Source: Flavobacterium sp. (GTDB taxonomy: Bacteria > Bacteroidota > Bacteroidia > Flavobacteriales > Flavobacteriaceae). From it: a stretch of 64,000 bases of DNA. Location: NCBI GenBank assembly GCA_023251135.1, contig JAHEZJ010000006.1, positions 90,226 to 154,225 of the forward strand. The letters run 5' to 3'. Positions 43,809 through 51,896 of this stretch are shown here, piece after piece; the first letter of the stretch is position 1; every line of letters begins with the position of its first letter. The translations under genes and the position numbers were made by a program. Under the pieces are notes generated by a model. That model was not told the DNA's origin, made no database searches, and saw only the letters and a program-made list of their open reading frames with translations.

Positions 43809-44418
43809 GGGTAATGTATCATATGTGTTCGTGGTTAATCATTCTATCTCACATTTACAGATTATCAAGGATTTATATTAATATTGCAGCAAGATTAAAA
43901 ACAACCTTAGGTTTGTCCAAAATCAAAAAGCCACCCCGCTTAGCAAAGTGTAGCTGCTGTGCGAGGGTCTCTGATTTCGCACAGACAGGATAATCGACAA
44001 AGAATATAAAATAATCTCGCTAACAGCTCCTAGCTTTAGCAAGCGTTGTATTCTGAACGTTTTAATCTTAAAGCAATTTACCAGATTAACCATATAAGTA
44101 ATGACTTTTTAAAAGCGATATCTGCAAATGAGAAAGGTGAGTCCTTATTATTAGAATTTAAGAGATAAAGGTAACGCAATCCAATCCAATGCTGACGCAT
44201 TCCATGATAAAAAAATGAGAGTGGTAAGAAGAATACAATTATTACCCGTTTGGTCTCAAACATCAAGGGTATAATACGGTGGTAATTTAACAAAAGAACA
44301 AGCACGTGTTTTGGAACAAACTTTAATCAACCAGTATAAGATGGGTAAAAATGTTGGGCAATTATTAAATCAAACAATTAAATATCTTCAAGTAAGTGGG
44401 AAGCTTTAGGAATAAAAA
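43809..44418 (+). pseudogene. Degraded RHS cassette remnants: peptide fragments, copied core piece and orphan toxin tip
   Basis: No intact gene. Readable pieces: (1) 44040-44168, 42 codons ending LLLEFKR then stop, unknown origin; (2) 44237-44288, a 52-bp copy with two mismatches of the RHS core at 42382-42433 (encoding YYPFGLKHQGYNTVV); (3) 44278-44409, a 43-codon frame reading GGNLTKEQARVLEQTLINQY and onward to VSGKL then TAG, which looks like the C-terminal tip of an RHS toxin domain. Piece 3 ends 9 nt before the next gene. The first 230 bp show nothing recognisable. Confidence 0.6.
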
Positions 44419-44919
44419 ATGATAAGAACAAAAACAAAAATCGGCGATGTGTTTTTAGTTAAAATTACTGAAAACAGTAAGAAGTATTTTCAATACATAG
44501 GAAATGACTTATCGCAGCTAAATAGTGATGTAATTAGAGCCTTTAACAAAGTATATTTAATTAATGATAATCTAATATTGTCTGATATTGTAAGAGATGA
44601 AGTAGATTTCTATGCACATTGTGTTGTGAAATTTGGAATCAAAATGAAGCTCTGGCAAAAAGTTGGAAATATTCCGTTCAATGAAAATATTGATTTATTC
44701 TTTAGGGATACCAATGATTATGGAGCGAAAATAGGTGAAGAACCTATAAAGATTTCTAACAATTGGCATGTTTGGCAAATAAATTGTGAATTTATTAAAG
44801 TTGGAAAAATAACAGGAGAATATAGAAAATCAGAAATAGGAATTGTGGTCACTCCACAAGATATTATTGATAGGATAACAAACAGGAAATATAATTTTAT
44901 TTATCCAGATTTTGAATAG
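44419..44919 (+). CDS. Candidate immunity protein (Imm26-like) of an orphan cassette
   Basis: 166 aa, cytosolic, starting MIRTKTKIGDVFLVKITENS. The opening KIGDVFLVKI with an aromatic YIGNDLSQLN section recalls the Imm26 immunity family, but the match is only by eye. It follows an orphan toxin tip by 9 nt and is itself followed by another copied RHS core fragment, so it is probably a leftover or stored toxin/immunity cassette. Confidence 0.55.
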   Translation: MIRTKTKIGDVFLVKITENSKKYFQYIGNDLSQLNSDVIRAFNKVYLINDNLILSDIVRDEVDFYAHCVVKFGIKMKLWQKVGNIPFNENIDLFFRDTNDYGAKIGEEPIKISNNWHVWQINCEFIKVGKITGEYRKSEIGIVVTPQDIIDRITNRKYNFIYPDFE

Positions 44920-44969
44920 AGTAATCAAATAACCTCGGCTGGTGTACGTCCCATTCGTGTGGACATTCA

Positions 44970-45010
44970 ATCCAACAGCCGAAGGTTATTTAGAGCCTTC
45001 AGCAAGTTCT
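44970..45010 (+). pseudogene. Second displaced RHS core fragment
   Basis: 41 bp match 42257-42297 of the RHS gene with about five differences (region encoding PTAEGY and following residues). Out of context and surrounded by non-coding sequence; the rest of 44920-45171 holds no gene. Confidence 0.65.
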
Positions 45011-45171
45011 CTAAAAAGGTTTTGCTAATGCCACCAATTGGCAATTTTATTTATTCATAGATTTTTATCATTTTCATACCCCCTTTGAAAGAGTATGAAG
45101 TTTCACTTTTTTTAGAAATAGTTTTAAAATACTAGAAGTTGTACAACAGCTACGATTGTCAGCAGAAGATG

Positions 45172-46200
45172 TTATTGCGTTAAAAAGTCTTCGATTGTTT
45201 TGGTATATAATTCTGGTTGTTCTGCAAAAATCTGATGTCCTGCATTCGGAATTAATTTGAACTTGCTATTACTAAACAAGTCAAGATATTCTTTCGTGTA
45301 GCCCCAATCTATATTATCGCATTGTCCTTTCATTACCAAAACAGGAATTTTGTTGTTTTTGAGTTTTATTCGGGGATCTTTTAAACTACCATAACTTACG
45401 CTGGTATTTAAATTACAATAACTACCGGCGCCACCTTCTTCTTTCAATACATTTGTTGAGTCGCAAACAAGGCCTTTCGTAAAAACTGTAGCCATATTAG
45501 TTAAATAACCATCAGCTTCTCTATCAGTAGCCAGCTTTTTTCCAAAAAATCTTGCCCAAATTCCTATAGAAACGTACCTTGGATTAAGAACGATTGGGAG
45601 TATTTTTGCATTTGGATTGTATGGTTCCTTTAAATTCAGACTGTCGGGTGCTTTAATTTTTTCTAATGCTTCATTTGCAGGTTTAATTGCTCCTGGACAA
45701 GTAAAAACAATTTTGTCTATTTTGTCTAAATGGTCAGCAGAATACAATACAGCCAATGCTCCGCCCCAAGATTGTCCAACAAAAATAACTTTTTCGACAC
45801 CTAATAATTTGATAATTGCTTCAAGATCGTTTATATGTCGTACCGCGGTATATTCTTTAACTTTTTCTAGTCTTTCTGAAAGTCCACAACCAACTTGGTC
45901 ATATAAATAGACATCATAACCCGATTCAGAAAGTTTTCCTAATGTTTCAATATTTTTGGTATATACGTATCCTCCAGGACCGCCGTGCAAGTAAATAATC
46001 GGATAGGGTTTTTTCACCCCTTTGCCTGCAATGTGCGTGTATGCAATTTTTGAACCTGTAGATAAATTCCAGTATTTGGTAGTGGCACGAGGTGTAATAT
46101 AAGGTACATCCAACGTGGTAGGAATACATCCTTTAACGATAAATATTGCGAGACAAACTAGAATTGTCCATTTTGTAAATTTGAGTATAATTTTTTTCAT
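45172..46200 (-). CDS. Alpha/beta hydrolase (S33 prolyl-aminopeptidase-like)
   Basis: 342 aa. An N-terminal hydrophobic segment (about 8-25) ends in VKGC, which could be a lipobox or signal anchor, so the enzyme probably faces the periplasm. Catalytic elements: oxyanion-hole HGGPGG (about 72-77), nucleophile Ser in GQSWGG, aspartate region GQCDNIDWG and His in NAGHQIF. HGGPGG and GQSWGG are the hallmarks of the S33 family (proline iminopeptidases and related hydrolases). Stands alone. Confidence 0.85.
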   Translation of the reverse strand: MKKIILKFTKWTILVCLAIFIVKGCIPTTLDVPYITPRATTKYWNLSTGSKIAYTHIAGKGVKKPYPIIYLHGGPGGYVYTKNIETLGKLSESGYDVYLYDQVGCGLSERLEKVKEYTAVRHINDLEAIIKLLGVEKVIFVGQSWGGALAVLYSADHLDKIDKIVFTCPGAIKPANEALEKIKAPDSLNLKEPYNPNAKILPIVLNPRYVSIGIWARFFGKKLATDREADGYLTNMATVFTKGLVCDSTNVLKEEGGAGSYCNLNTSVSYGSLKDPRIKLKNNKIPVLVMKGQCDNIDWGYTKEYLDLFSNSKFKLIPNAGHQIFAEQPELYTKTIEDFLTQ

Positions 46201-46588
46201 CAGAATGCTTTTTTACATTTGGCGCTAACGTTCCCTGGCTTTGTGTAGTTGTTTTTTTTGTTCTTTTATAGCGAAGCCAAAAATATACAAAAAGACCATT
46301 CCATTATACACAGGTCCCAAAATTTCTTAGCTCCCAGCCGGCGCAGACATTGGACGGATAATGTTTTAGATGAGGTGTTTTTATAAAACAACTATGTAAC
46401 TACTTGTAAAAGAATGTAAAATTTTAAATTTTATTAGTTTAAAAACGACCAATAGGCTGTCAGTAATATATCAGATGTGTTGTTAATTTACTAAATTTGT
46501 GGATTGTATCACCCATTTTGAATCGTACAAACTATTAAAAATGTGTTTTCACAAGTAGTATAAATAGGTCCTTAAATACTATGTTTTG
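46201..46588. other. Intergenic region between divergent genes
   Basis: About 390 bp with no ORF. TAAATTTG at 46492-46499 fits the -7 consensus for the plus-strand LytTR gene, but without a TTG at good spacing. Near the hydrolase start, GGCGCTAACGTTCCCTGGC resembles a short palindrome-rich motif I cannot place. Confidence 0.3.
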
Positions 46589-47434
46589 ATGTTTCAGTCT
46601 GTAACATATCAAATTTTTCAAAGCAAGCAGAAGTCAAATCTTATTATTACTGCTTGTATACTGCTGTTTATTTTTGCGAACGTCTTATTGGATTATTCAT
46701 TTACCCAATTTCAGAATAGTGCATTCTACATTTCGGAATCTTTATTATTCAGTTCGTACTGGGTATTATTTCTTCCTTTACTAACAGCTGTTTTAAAGCT
46801 GACCAGGAAAAAAGAAAACCTGATGATAAGATTACTGGTAATAAGTGCAGCAATTGTACTTCATTTGTTCTCTTATCCGATATTGGTTTGGATGATTTCA
46901 AAAACATTCTACTATCACACTTTCTCTTATTGGCAGACTTTCAATTTTGGCTTGTCGGCTTATTTTATAAAAACAGTAATCATTTATGGGTTTTCACTAT
47001 TGGTCGTGGTTTTATGGAATAGAAAAAGTCAGTCCTTACCATTAAAAGAAAAAGTTGATGGACAAACTAACGAGCAAAATTTTATCCGCTCTATTTTAAT
47101 TTCTGATCGTAATAACAAAAAGCAGCTTCTGGAAGTTAAAGATATTCTCTATTTTGCAGCAAACTCGCCTTACATCACTATTTACCATTCTTCTAAAAAG
47201 TACTTGCATACTGAAACGCTGAGGTCTTTAGAAAACCAATTAGACGGGAAACAGTTTGTTCGTATTCATAAATCGCATATTGTGAATATAGATAAGGTTT
47301 CAGCTATCCAGTCCCGACAAAATGGTGATTATGATATTACTCTCCTAGAGCATACTACTTTAAGGGTAAGTCGTAGTCACGCTAAAAATTTCAAGTCAAA
47401 ATTTTCAGAGCACAATCAGCTTGCCTTAAAATAA
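46589..47434 (+). CDS. Membrane-anchored LytTR transcriptional regulator
   Basis: 281 aa from the ATG at 46589 (MFQSVTYQIF); a TTG directly before is in frame. Four membrane segments in residues about 18-145, then a LytTR DNA-binding domain (about 170-275) with LLEVKDILYFAANSPYITIY, KQFVRIHKSHIVNID and TTLRVSRSHAKNFKS. No receiver domain, so the membrane part itself may sense the signal. It precedes the intradiol-type lipoprotein gene by 70 nt and may regulate it. Confidence 0.87.
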   Translation: MFQSVTYQIFQSKQKSNLIITACILLFIFANVLLDYSFTQFQNSAFYISESLLFSSYWVLFLPLLTAVLKLTRKKENLMIRLLVISAAIVLHLFSYPILVWMISKTFYYHTFSYWQTFNFGLSAYFIKTVIIYGFSLLVVVLWNRKSQSLPLKEKVDGQTNEQNFIRSILISDRNNKKQLLEVKDILYFAANSPYITIYHSSKKYLHTETLRSLENQLDGKQFVRIHKSHIVNIDKVSAIQSRQNGDYDITLLEHTTLRVSRSHAKNFKSKFSEHNQLALK

Positions 47435-47504
47435 ACTCGTCTTACAATATTTCATTTGACAGTCAGCTATTTTCAGGCTGATATTTGCAGAAAAAAGCTT
47501 TATC

Positions 47505-48704
47505 ATGAAAAAACTCATCATCTGCAAAACGGTTTTTATAGTCCTGTTATTTAGTAGCTGTAATGGGCAGAATAATCCAAAACCTCAAGTTAAAAATAGT
47601 GGAATTGTGGGAGGAGGTTGTGATGGCTGCGAACTGATGTACATAGGAATGACAAAAGTAATTCCTTCCGTTAGCACAAGTCCCGGATGGAGCGAAAAAG
47701 GACAAAAACTTATCGTAACCGGCACCGTTTTTCAATTGGATGGAAAAACAGCTGCGCCAAATGTAATTATTTATTATTGGCAGACGGATAACGACGGCTA
47801 CTATTCTCCCAAACCGGGGATGAATGAAAGCATTAAACGACACGGACATATTCGGGGCTGGGTTAAAACGGATGCTAACGGAAAATACACTATAAAAACC
47901 ATTCGTCCGGCACCGTATCCCAACGATGTTTTACCGGCACATATTCATTTGTCGATCAAAGAACCTGATGTTAAAAAGGAGTATTATACGGATGAGATTA
48001 ATTTTGATGATGATAAATTACTGATCGCTTATAAAAAGAAACACCTTCCTCAAAACCGTGGCGGAAGCGGTATTGTTAGGGTTTTATTAAAAGACAATTT
48101 ACAGATCGCAGAACACGATATCGTTTTGGGATTAAACATTCCCAATTATCCAAAGAAAACAACAGCTTTAATTCATTCAGGATTGAATATTGGAGAAGAT
48201 CAGTCCTCATTTATGCCCTTTCACGCATTTGGTCCTGACAAAGGAACACAAACCTGTCCCGTTTGTAAATACGGACGTTATCATGGAATTATTTACTTTG
48301 CAGGCAGTGATTCTGATTGGGAAGCCATAAAAAAATGGTTATCATTTTTGGAAAAAGAAAGTGAAAAACGCAAACAGTATCTCAAAGTTTATTTTGTTTA
48401 TGGAAACAGTAAAAATTATGCTAAAAGTCAGCGACTGCTTGAGTTAGCAAACTTAGGGAAACAGCTTACGATTAAAAACACAGCGCTCACCTTTGTTCCG
48501 TCTTTTTCAGATAAAGGAACGGAGGCCCATTTAAATAAAATAAATCCAAAAGTAAAAAACACCTTTGTCATTTATAAACATAGGAGTATTGTAGATAAAT
48601 ACATCAACCTGGAACCAACTGATGTAAATTTCAAAATGATTTCGAATGTCTTAGACAAAACACAAGGAGAATATTTTGATTTGAAGGAACCTGAACACGA
48701 CTAG
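47505..48704 (+). CDS. Lipoprotein fusing an intradiol-dioxygenase-like domain to a thioredoxin-like domain
   Basis: 399 aa. Signal peptide with lipobox at C19 (LLFSSC). Residues about 66-212 look like the intradiol ring-cleavage dioxygenase fold: VTGTVFQLDGKTAAPNVIIY, the tyrosine pair Y99-Y100, RPAPYP with Y138, and PAHIHL with H146 and H148, which correspond to the two-Tyr, two-His iron site. The second part (about 225-390) starts with a CPVC pair (C251, C254) in GTQTCPVCKYG and has the alternating pattern of a thioredoxin-like domain. Aromatic-ring cleavage outside the cytoplasm would be unusual; a carbohydrate- or protein-linked role is also possible. A further Cys pair (C39, C42) lies after the lipid anchor. 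Confidence 0.75.
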   Translation: MKKLIICKTVFIVLLFSSCNGQNNPKPQVKNSGIVGGGCDGCELMYIGMTKVIPSVSTSPGWSEKGQKLIVTGTVFQLDGKTAAPNVIIYYWQTDNDGYYSPKPGMNESIKRHGHIRGWVKTDANGKYTIKTIRPAPYPNDVLPAHIHLSIKEPDVKKEYYTDEINFDDDKLLIAYKKKHLPQNRGGSGIVRVLLKDNLQIAEHDIVLGLNIPNYPKKTTALIHSGLNIGEDQSSFMPFHAFGPDKGTQTCPVCKYGRYHGIIYFAGSDSDWEAIKKWLSFLEKESEKRKQYLKVYFVYGNSKNYAKSQRLLELANLGKQLTIKNTALTFVPSFSDKGTEAHLNKINPKVKNTFVIYKHRSIVDKYINLEPTDVNFKMISNVLDKTQGEYFDLKEPEHD

Positions 48705-49145
48705 ACCGACCTGTATCTAAATGCGTGGACTCTGAAACATTGAGCCGAACTTGTATTGGATATGAATCATTTTACGAACAGAAAATTTTAACTGACTCAT
48801 TATCAAATTCATTTTGTTATGGAGGTTGAAATTTTTTACCCGATTTTTAGATATATTGTAATAGATAAAATCCTACTTTATCGTTTTTTTTATTAAATTA
48901 GCTAAAGCTTTAATGGTATAGTTCGTCAGCTTTTTGTTAAAAATTGCTGTACGATGAGATTACTATTTTACTCATGTACAGTTTTTTTCGCTTTTGGGAT
49001 ATAATAATTGGGCGCAGCTATAGTGCACCAAAGTCTTTTATCTGAAAGCCATTATTCATTTACTGAAGCGAAGAATTAATGAACATACTAAAAAGAATAC
49101 AACTGCTTTTCTTGTCCTTTTTTAATCCAGATTGCCTTTATCGCA
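48705..49145. other. Intergenic region with a distant terminator
   Basis: 440 bp without a gene I can support. The only clear element is the terminator at 48947-48988. The part between the lipoprotein stop and that hairpin (about 240 bp) could be a long 3' UTR or a small RNA. Confidence 0.4.
48947..48988 (+). terminator. Intrinsic terminator, far from the preceding gene
   Basis: CTGTACGATGAG (48947-48958) pairs with CTCATGTACAG (48971-48981) with one bulged base, followed by seven Ts. It is 243 nt after the nearest plus-strand stop codon. Confidence 0.75.
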
Positions 49146-50456
49146 ATGCATTACCAAATTGAAAAAAGTATGAAAGAAAAAATCGAAAATCTGGAACAAT
49201 CTAAGAACATTCAGGAATTTCTTTTGGCAATAAAAAGGAAATCGGATAATTTAATTAATTACTTTCTGGCCGTTTTTTTTATTATAGGTTTATTACTAGC
49301 CTTTTGTTATGATACCTGGGAGATTGGCATTGGCGTGGGAGGAATATTACTGATTGCTTATTATTCTTCAAAATTAGCATTGCCAGAATCTGACTTCTAT
49401 CAGTATGTTCTCAGTACCGTATTGGGGATTTTCATGTGCCAGTTTATTTATCAGATGCATGGTATGTTTGAGATGCATTTTACGGCATTTGTTGCAAGTG
49501 CCATACTTATTACGTATCAAAACTGGAAACTGCAAATACCGCTAACATTAGTGGTAATCATTCATCATGCACTATTTGGTTATTTGCAATATATTGGTGT
49601 CAGCGGTATTTATTTTACTCAGTTGGATTATATGACACTGCGCACTTTTGTTATTCATATATTGCTGGCTACAACTATTTTTGGCCTTTGTGGATTGTGG
49701 GCCTACCAATTTAAAAAGTATAGTGAAGCTCATATTATTCAGACCTTTAAAAAGAGAGAAATTGAAAATCAGGAACTAAAAACGGCAAATTACGAACTGG
49801 ATCGTTTTGTGTATAGTACCTCACATGATTTACGCGCACCATTGAATTCTATGCTCGGCCTTATAGAAATAGCCAAGGACGATACTACTGAAGATTTAAT
49901 GATTGAGCATCTTGAGATGTTAAAGGAAAATGCCGAAAAATTAGATAACTTCATTTGTGATATTCTCGATTATTCAAGAAACTCACGAATGGAAATTGAT
50001 AAACAGAATATCAATTTTAAAGAGCTTCTGAGCGAGGTAACCCAAAATTTAAAATTCATGGGAGATACCAACAGAAGAGTTGATTTTGGAGTGGATATTA
50101 GTGGTGAGGCTACTGTTTATTCCGATAAAAACCGTCTCACCACAATTTTGAACAATCTTATTTCAAATTCGATCCGCTATCAGAATTTTCAGGTTCCAAA
50201 CCCATTTGTCAATATCAAAATTGATATTTCCAACTTTGAAACAAGTATTATTGTTAAGGACAATGGAATTGGAATTCATGAAGATTTACATCCGAAAATA
50301 TTTGACATGTTTTACCGTGTTTCCCGAGAATCGGTTGGTTCAGGACTGGGGCTTTATATTGTAAAAGAAGCAATTTATAAGCTCAATGGAGATATAAAAG
50401 TTCAATCTAAAATTGGTCATGGAACCACTTTTACTATTAAAATTCCAAACAAATAA
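49146..50456 (+). CDS. Membrane sensor histidine kinase
   Basis: 436 aa. Five or six membrane segments (about 37-190), a coiled-coil linker, then HisKA with the phospho-accepting His in STSHDLRAPLNSML and a HATPase domain with NNLISNSIRYQ, DNGIGI and GSGLGLYIVKEA. No periplasmic sensor domain, so the membrane bundle probably senses. It is followed 12 nt later by a receiver-only response regulator. Confidence 0.9.
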   Translation: MHYQIEKSMKEKIENLEQSKNIQEFLLAIKRKSDNLINYFLAVFFIIGLLLAFCYDTWEIGIGVGGILLIAYYSSKLALPESDFYQYVLSTVLGIFMCQFIYQMHGMFEMHFTAFVASAILITYQNWKLQIPLTLVVIIHHALFGYLQYIGVSGIYFTQLDYMTLRTFVIHILLATTIFGLCGLWAYQFKKYSEAHIIQTFKKREIENQELKTANYELDRFVYSTSHDLRAPLNSMLGLIEIAKDDTTEDLMIEHLEMLKENAEKLDNFICDILDYSRNSRMEIDKQNINFKELLSEVTQNLKFMGDTNRRVDFGVDISGEATVYSDKNRLTTILNNLISNSIRYQNFQVPNPFVNIKIDISNFETSIIVKDNGIGIHEDLHPKIFDMFYRVSRESVGSGLGLYIVKEAIYKLNGDIKVQSKIGHGTTFTIKIPNK

Positions 50457-50468
50457 ACCCCTTAACCC

Positions 50469-50900
50469 ATGGAACAGACAGAAACACAACCCTCCTTTAA
50501 AAAAATCCTTGTAATAGATGATAGTGCTACAGATCGTTATATTGCAAAGCGAATGGCCGAGAAGTATTATTTTGCTGAGGAAATTGTTTTAGAAGAGTTG
50601 GCCACAACAGCACTTGAATATTTACGTTCGTTAGAAAATACACCCGATTTACTTCCACAATTCATCTTTCTCGATATCAATATGCCTGAAATGAATGGTT
50701 TTGAGTTTCTTGAGGAGTATGCGAAATTTTCGGAATCAATCAAATTAAATTGTATCATAATGATGATTACTTCTTCAACCCATCCGGAAGACCTTAAGCG
50801 GGCAGAAAGTAATCCCTTAGTGATAGGCTTTCTGAACAAACCCCTTAGTAAAGAGAAGTTTGAATGCATAAAACAAGAGTTTCAATTAAAAAATCATTAA
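50469..50900 (+). CDS. Single-domain response regulator (CheY-like receiver)
   Basis: 143 aa. Acidic pair in VIDDSATDRYIAKRM, phospho-acceptor aspartate in FIFLDINMPEMNG, MITSS switch region and the conserved lysine in FLNKPLSKEKF. No output domain, so it acts by protein contact or phosphotransfer. Two-gene operon with the preceding kinase. Confidence 0.92.
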   Translation: MEQTETQPSFKKILVIDDSATDRYIAKRMAEKYYFAEEIVLEELATTALEYLRSLENTPDLLPQFIFLDINMPEMNGFEFLEEYAKFSESIKLNCIIMMITSSTHPEDLKRAESNPLVIGFLNKPLSKEKFECIKQEFQLKNH

Positions 50901-51002
50901 AGATAGGATAGTGAAAATTAAATTTTATTGGGGTAAGGAATGAATTTAATGTATTTTAGTGAAGAAAATGAAAAACAGGAACTAAAATAAACAAATGAAA
51001 TA

Positions 51003-51761
51003 ATGGGTTTTTATGACTTACCAAAACAGGAAAGAGAGGAGCTAGTCAGTAAAATAAAAGAGGATATTCACAAGGATTTAAGCAATTCTAAAACTCAAAA
51101 AATAAACCAGTACTTTTCAGACGAAGATACTTATATCCGAAAGGCAGCGTACTTATCGATTGGCAGATTGTATTTTGAAAATAAAGAACTGGAGGCTGTT
51201 GTTATCGAATGTTTAGAAAATCTATTTGACAGCGAAAATTTCAAGATTCGTCAGACGGTGATCAATTCAGCTGGTGAGATTGGTAAACAGGAGTTTGAAA
51301 TGGTGCAGCGATTTTTTGATAAGGGACTATTTGACCATCATCATTCTCCCAGGAATGCGGTAATTGGCTCGATAAAGAAAATGGGGGAGGTTAATCCAAA
51401 ACCTGTTTTAGAATGGGCAAGGAAGTTTTTACATCATGAGGACAAAGAAATCCGACGTGAAATTTGTCACGGAATAGAATTGCGGGGCAGAACCCATCCT
51501 CAGGATATTTTGCCTTTGTTACAGGAATTGCAACACGATAAAACAACCAGAGTACGAAAAACTTTAGTTCATGTTTTGGGTCAGATTGCTTACAAAAAAG
51601 GCTGTATAGAGACTGTTGTTGCCAATCTGAAAACCTGGGAAAACAAAGAACTGGTAGCCGATGCATTAGAAGAAATTATAGATGTGCATCATCGTTATCG
51701 GAATTTTTCGGTTTTAACACAAGAAGAAGCAAGGTCTTATATTGAAGAAAATTACGAATGA
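51003..51761 (+). CDS. HEAT-repeat protein
   Basis: 252 aa, all-helical, with regularly spaced paired helices such as TYIRKAAYLSIGRLYF, FKIRQTVINSAGEIGK, SPRNAVIGSIKKMGE, KEIRREICHGIELRG and TRVRKTLVHVLGQIAY, about 35-40 residues apart: six or so HEAT-like repeats. Such proteins are scaffolds; some relatives bind DNA (alkylation-repair fold), but no catalytic feature is seen. 102 nt after the receiver gene, ending in a bidirectional terminator. Confidence 0.75.
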   Translation: MGFYDLPKQEREELVSKIKEDIHKDLSNSKTQKINQYFSDEDTYIRKAAYLSIGRLYFENKELEAVVIECLENLFDSENFKIRQTVINSAGEIGKQEFEMVQRFFDKGLFDHHHSPRNAVIGSIKKMGEVNPKPVLEWARKFLHHEDKEIRREICHGIELRGRTHPQDILPLLQELQHDKTTRVRKTLVHVLGQIAYKKGCIETVVANLKTWENKELVADALEEIIDVHHRYRNFSVLTQEEARSYIEENYE

Positions 51762-51796
51762 TTCAGATCATAAAGAACCTACTATAGCCCAAAAAT

Positions 51797-51827
51797 TAAT
51801 GAGCCCGATATTACATCGGGCTCATTA
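51797..51827. terminator. Bidirectional terminator
   Basis: Perfect 13-bp stem TAATGAGCCCGAT (51797-51809) / ATCGGGCTCATTA (51815-51827), 5-nt loop, between the convergent HEAT and susD genes. Confidence 0.85.
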
Positions 51828-51896
51828 GTATCAAATTGTAAGTATAAAATTTTCTAAAGTTTTGGGGCAACTTTACCTTGAAGTTATTTTAGGGAT

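Noticed and set aside
43790-43993. 67-codon ORF after the lipoprotein gene
   Set aside because: It overlaps the lipoprotein end, its composition is not protein-like and no motif is seen; treated as part of the degraded region.
46201-46240. Integron attC-like site (GCTAACGTTCCC)
   Set aside because: Only one half-site-like stretch is seen, with no matching second arm and no integrase in the window.
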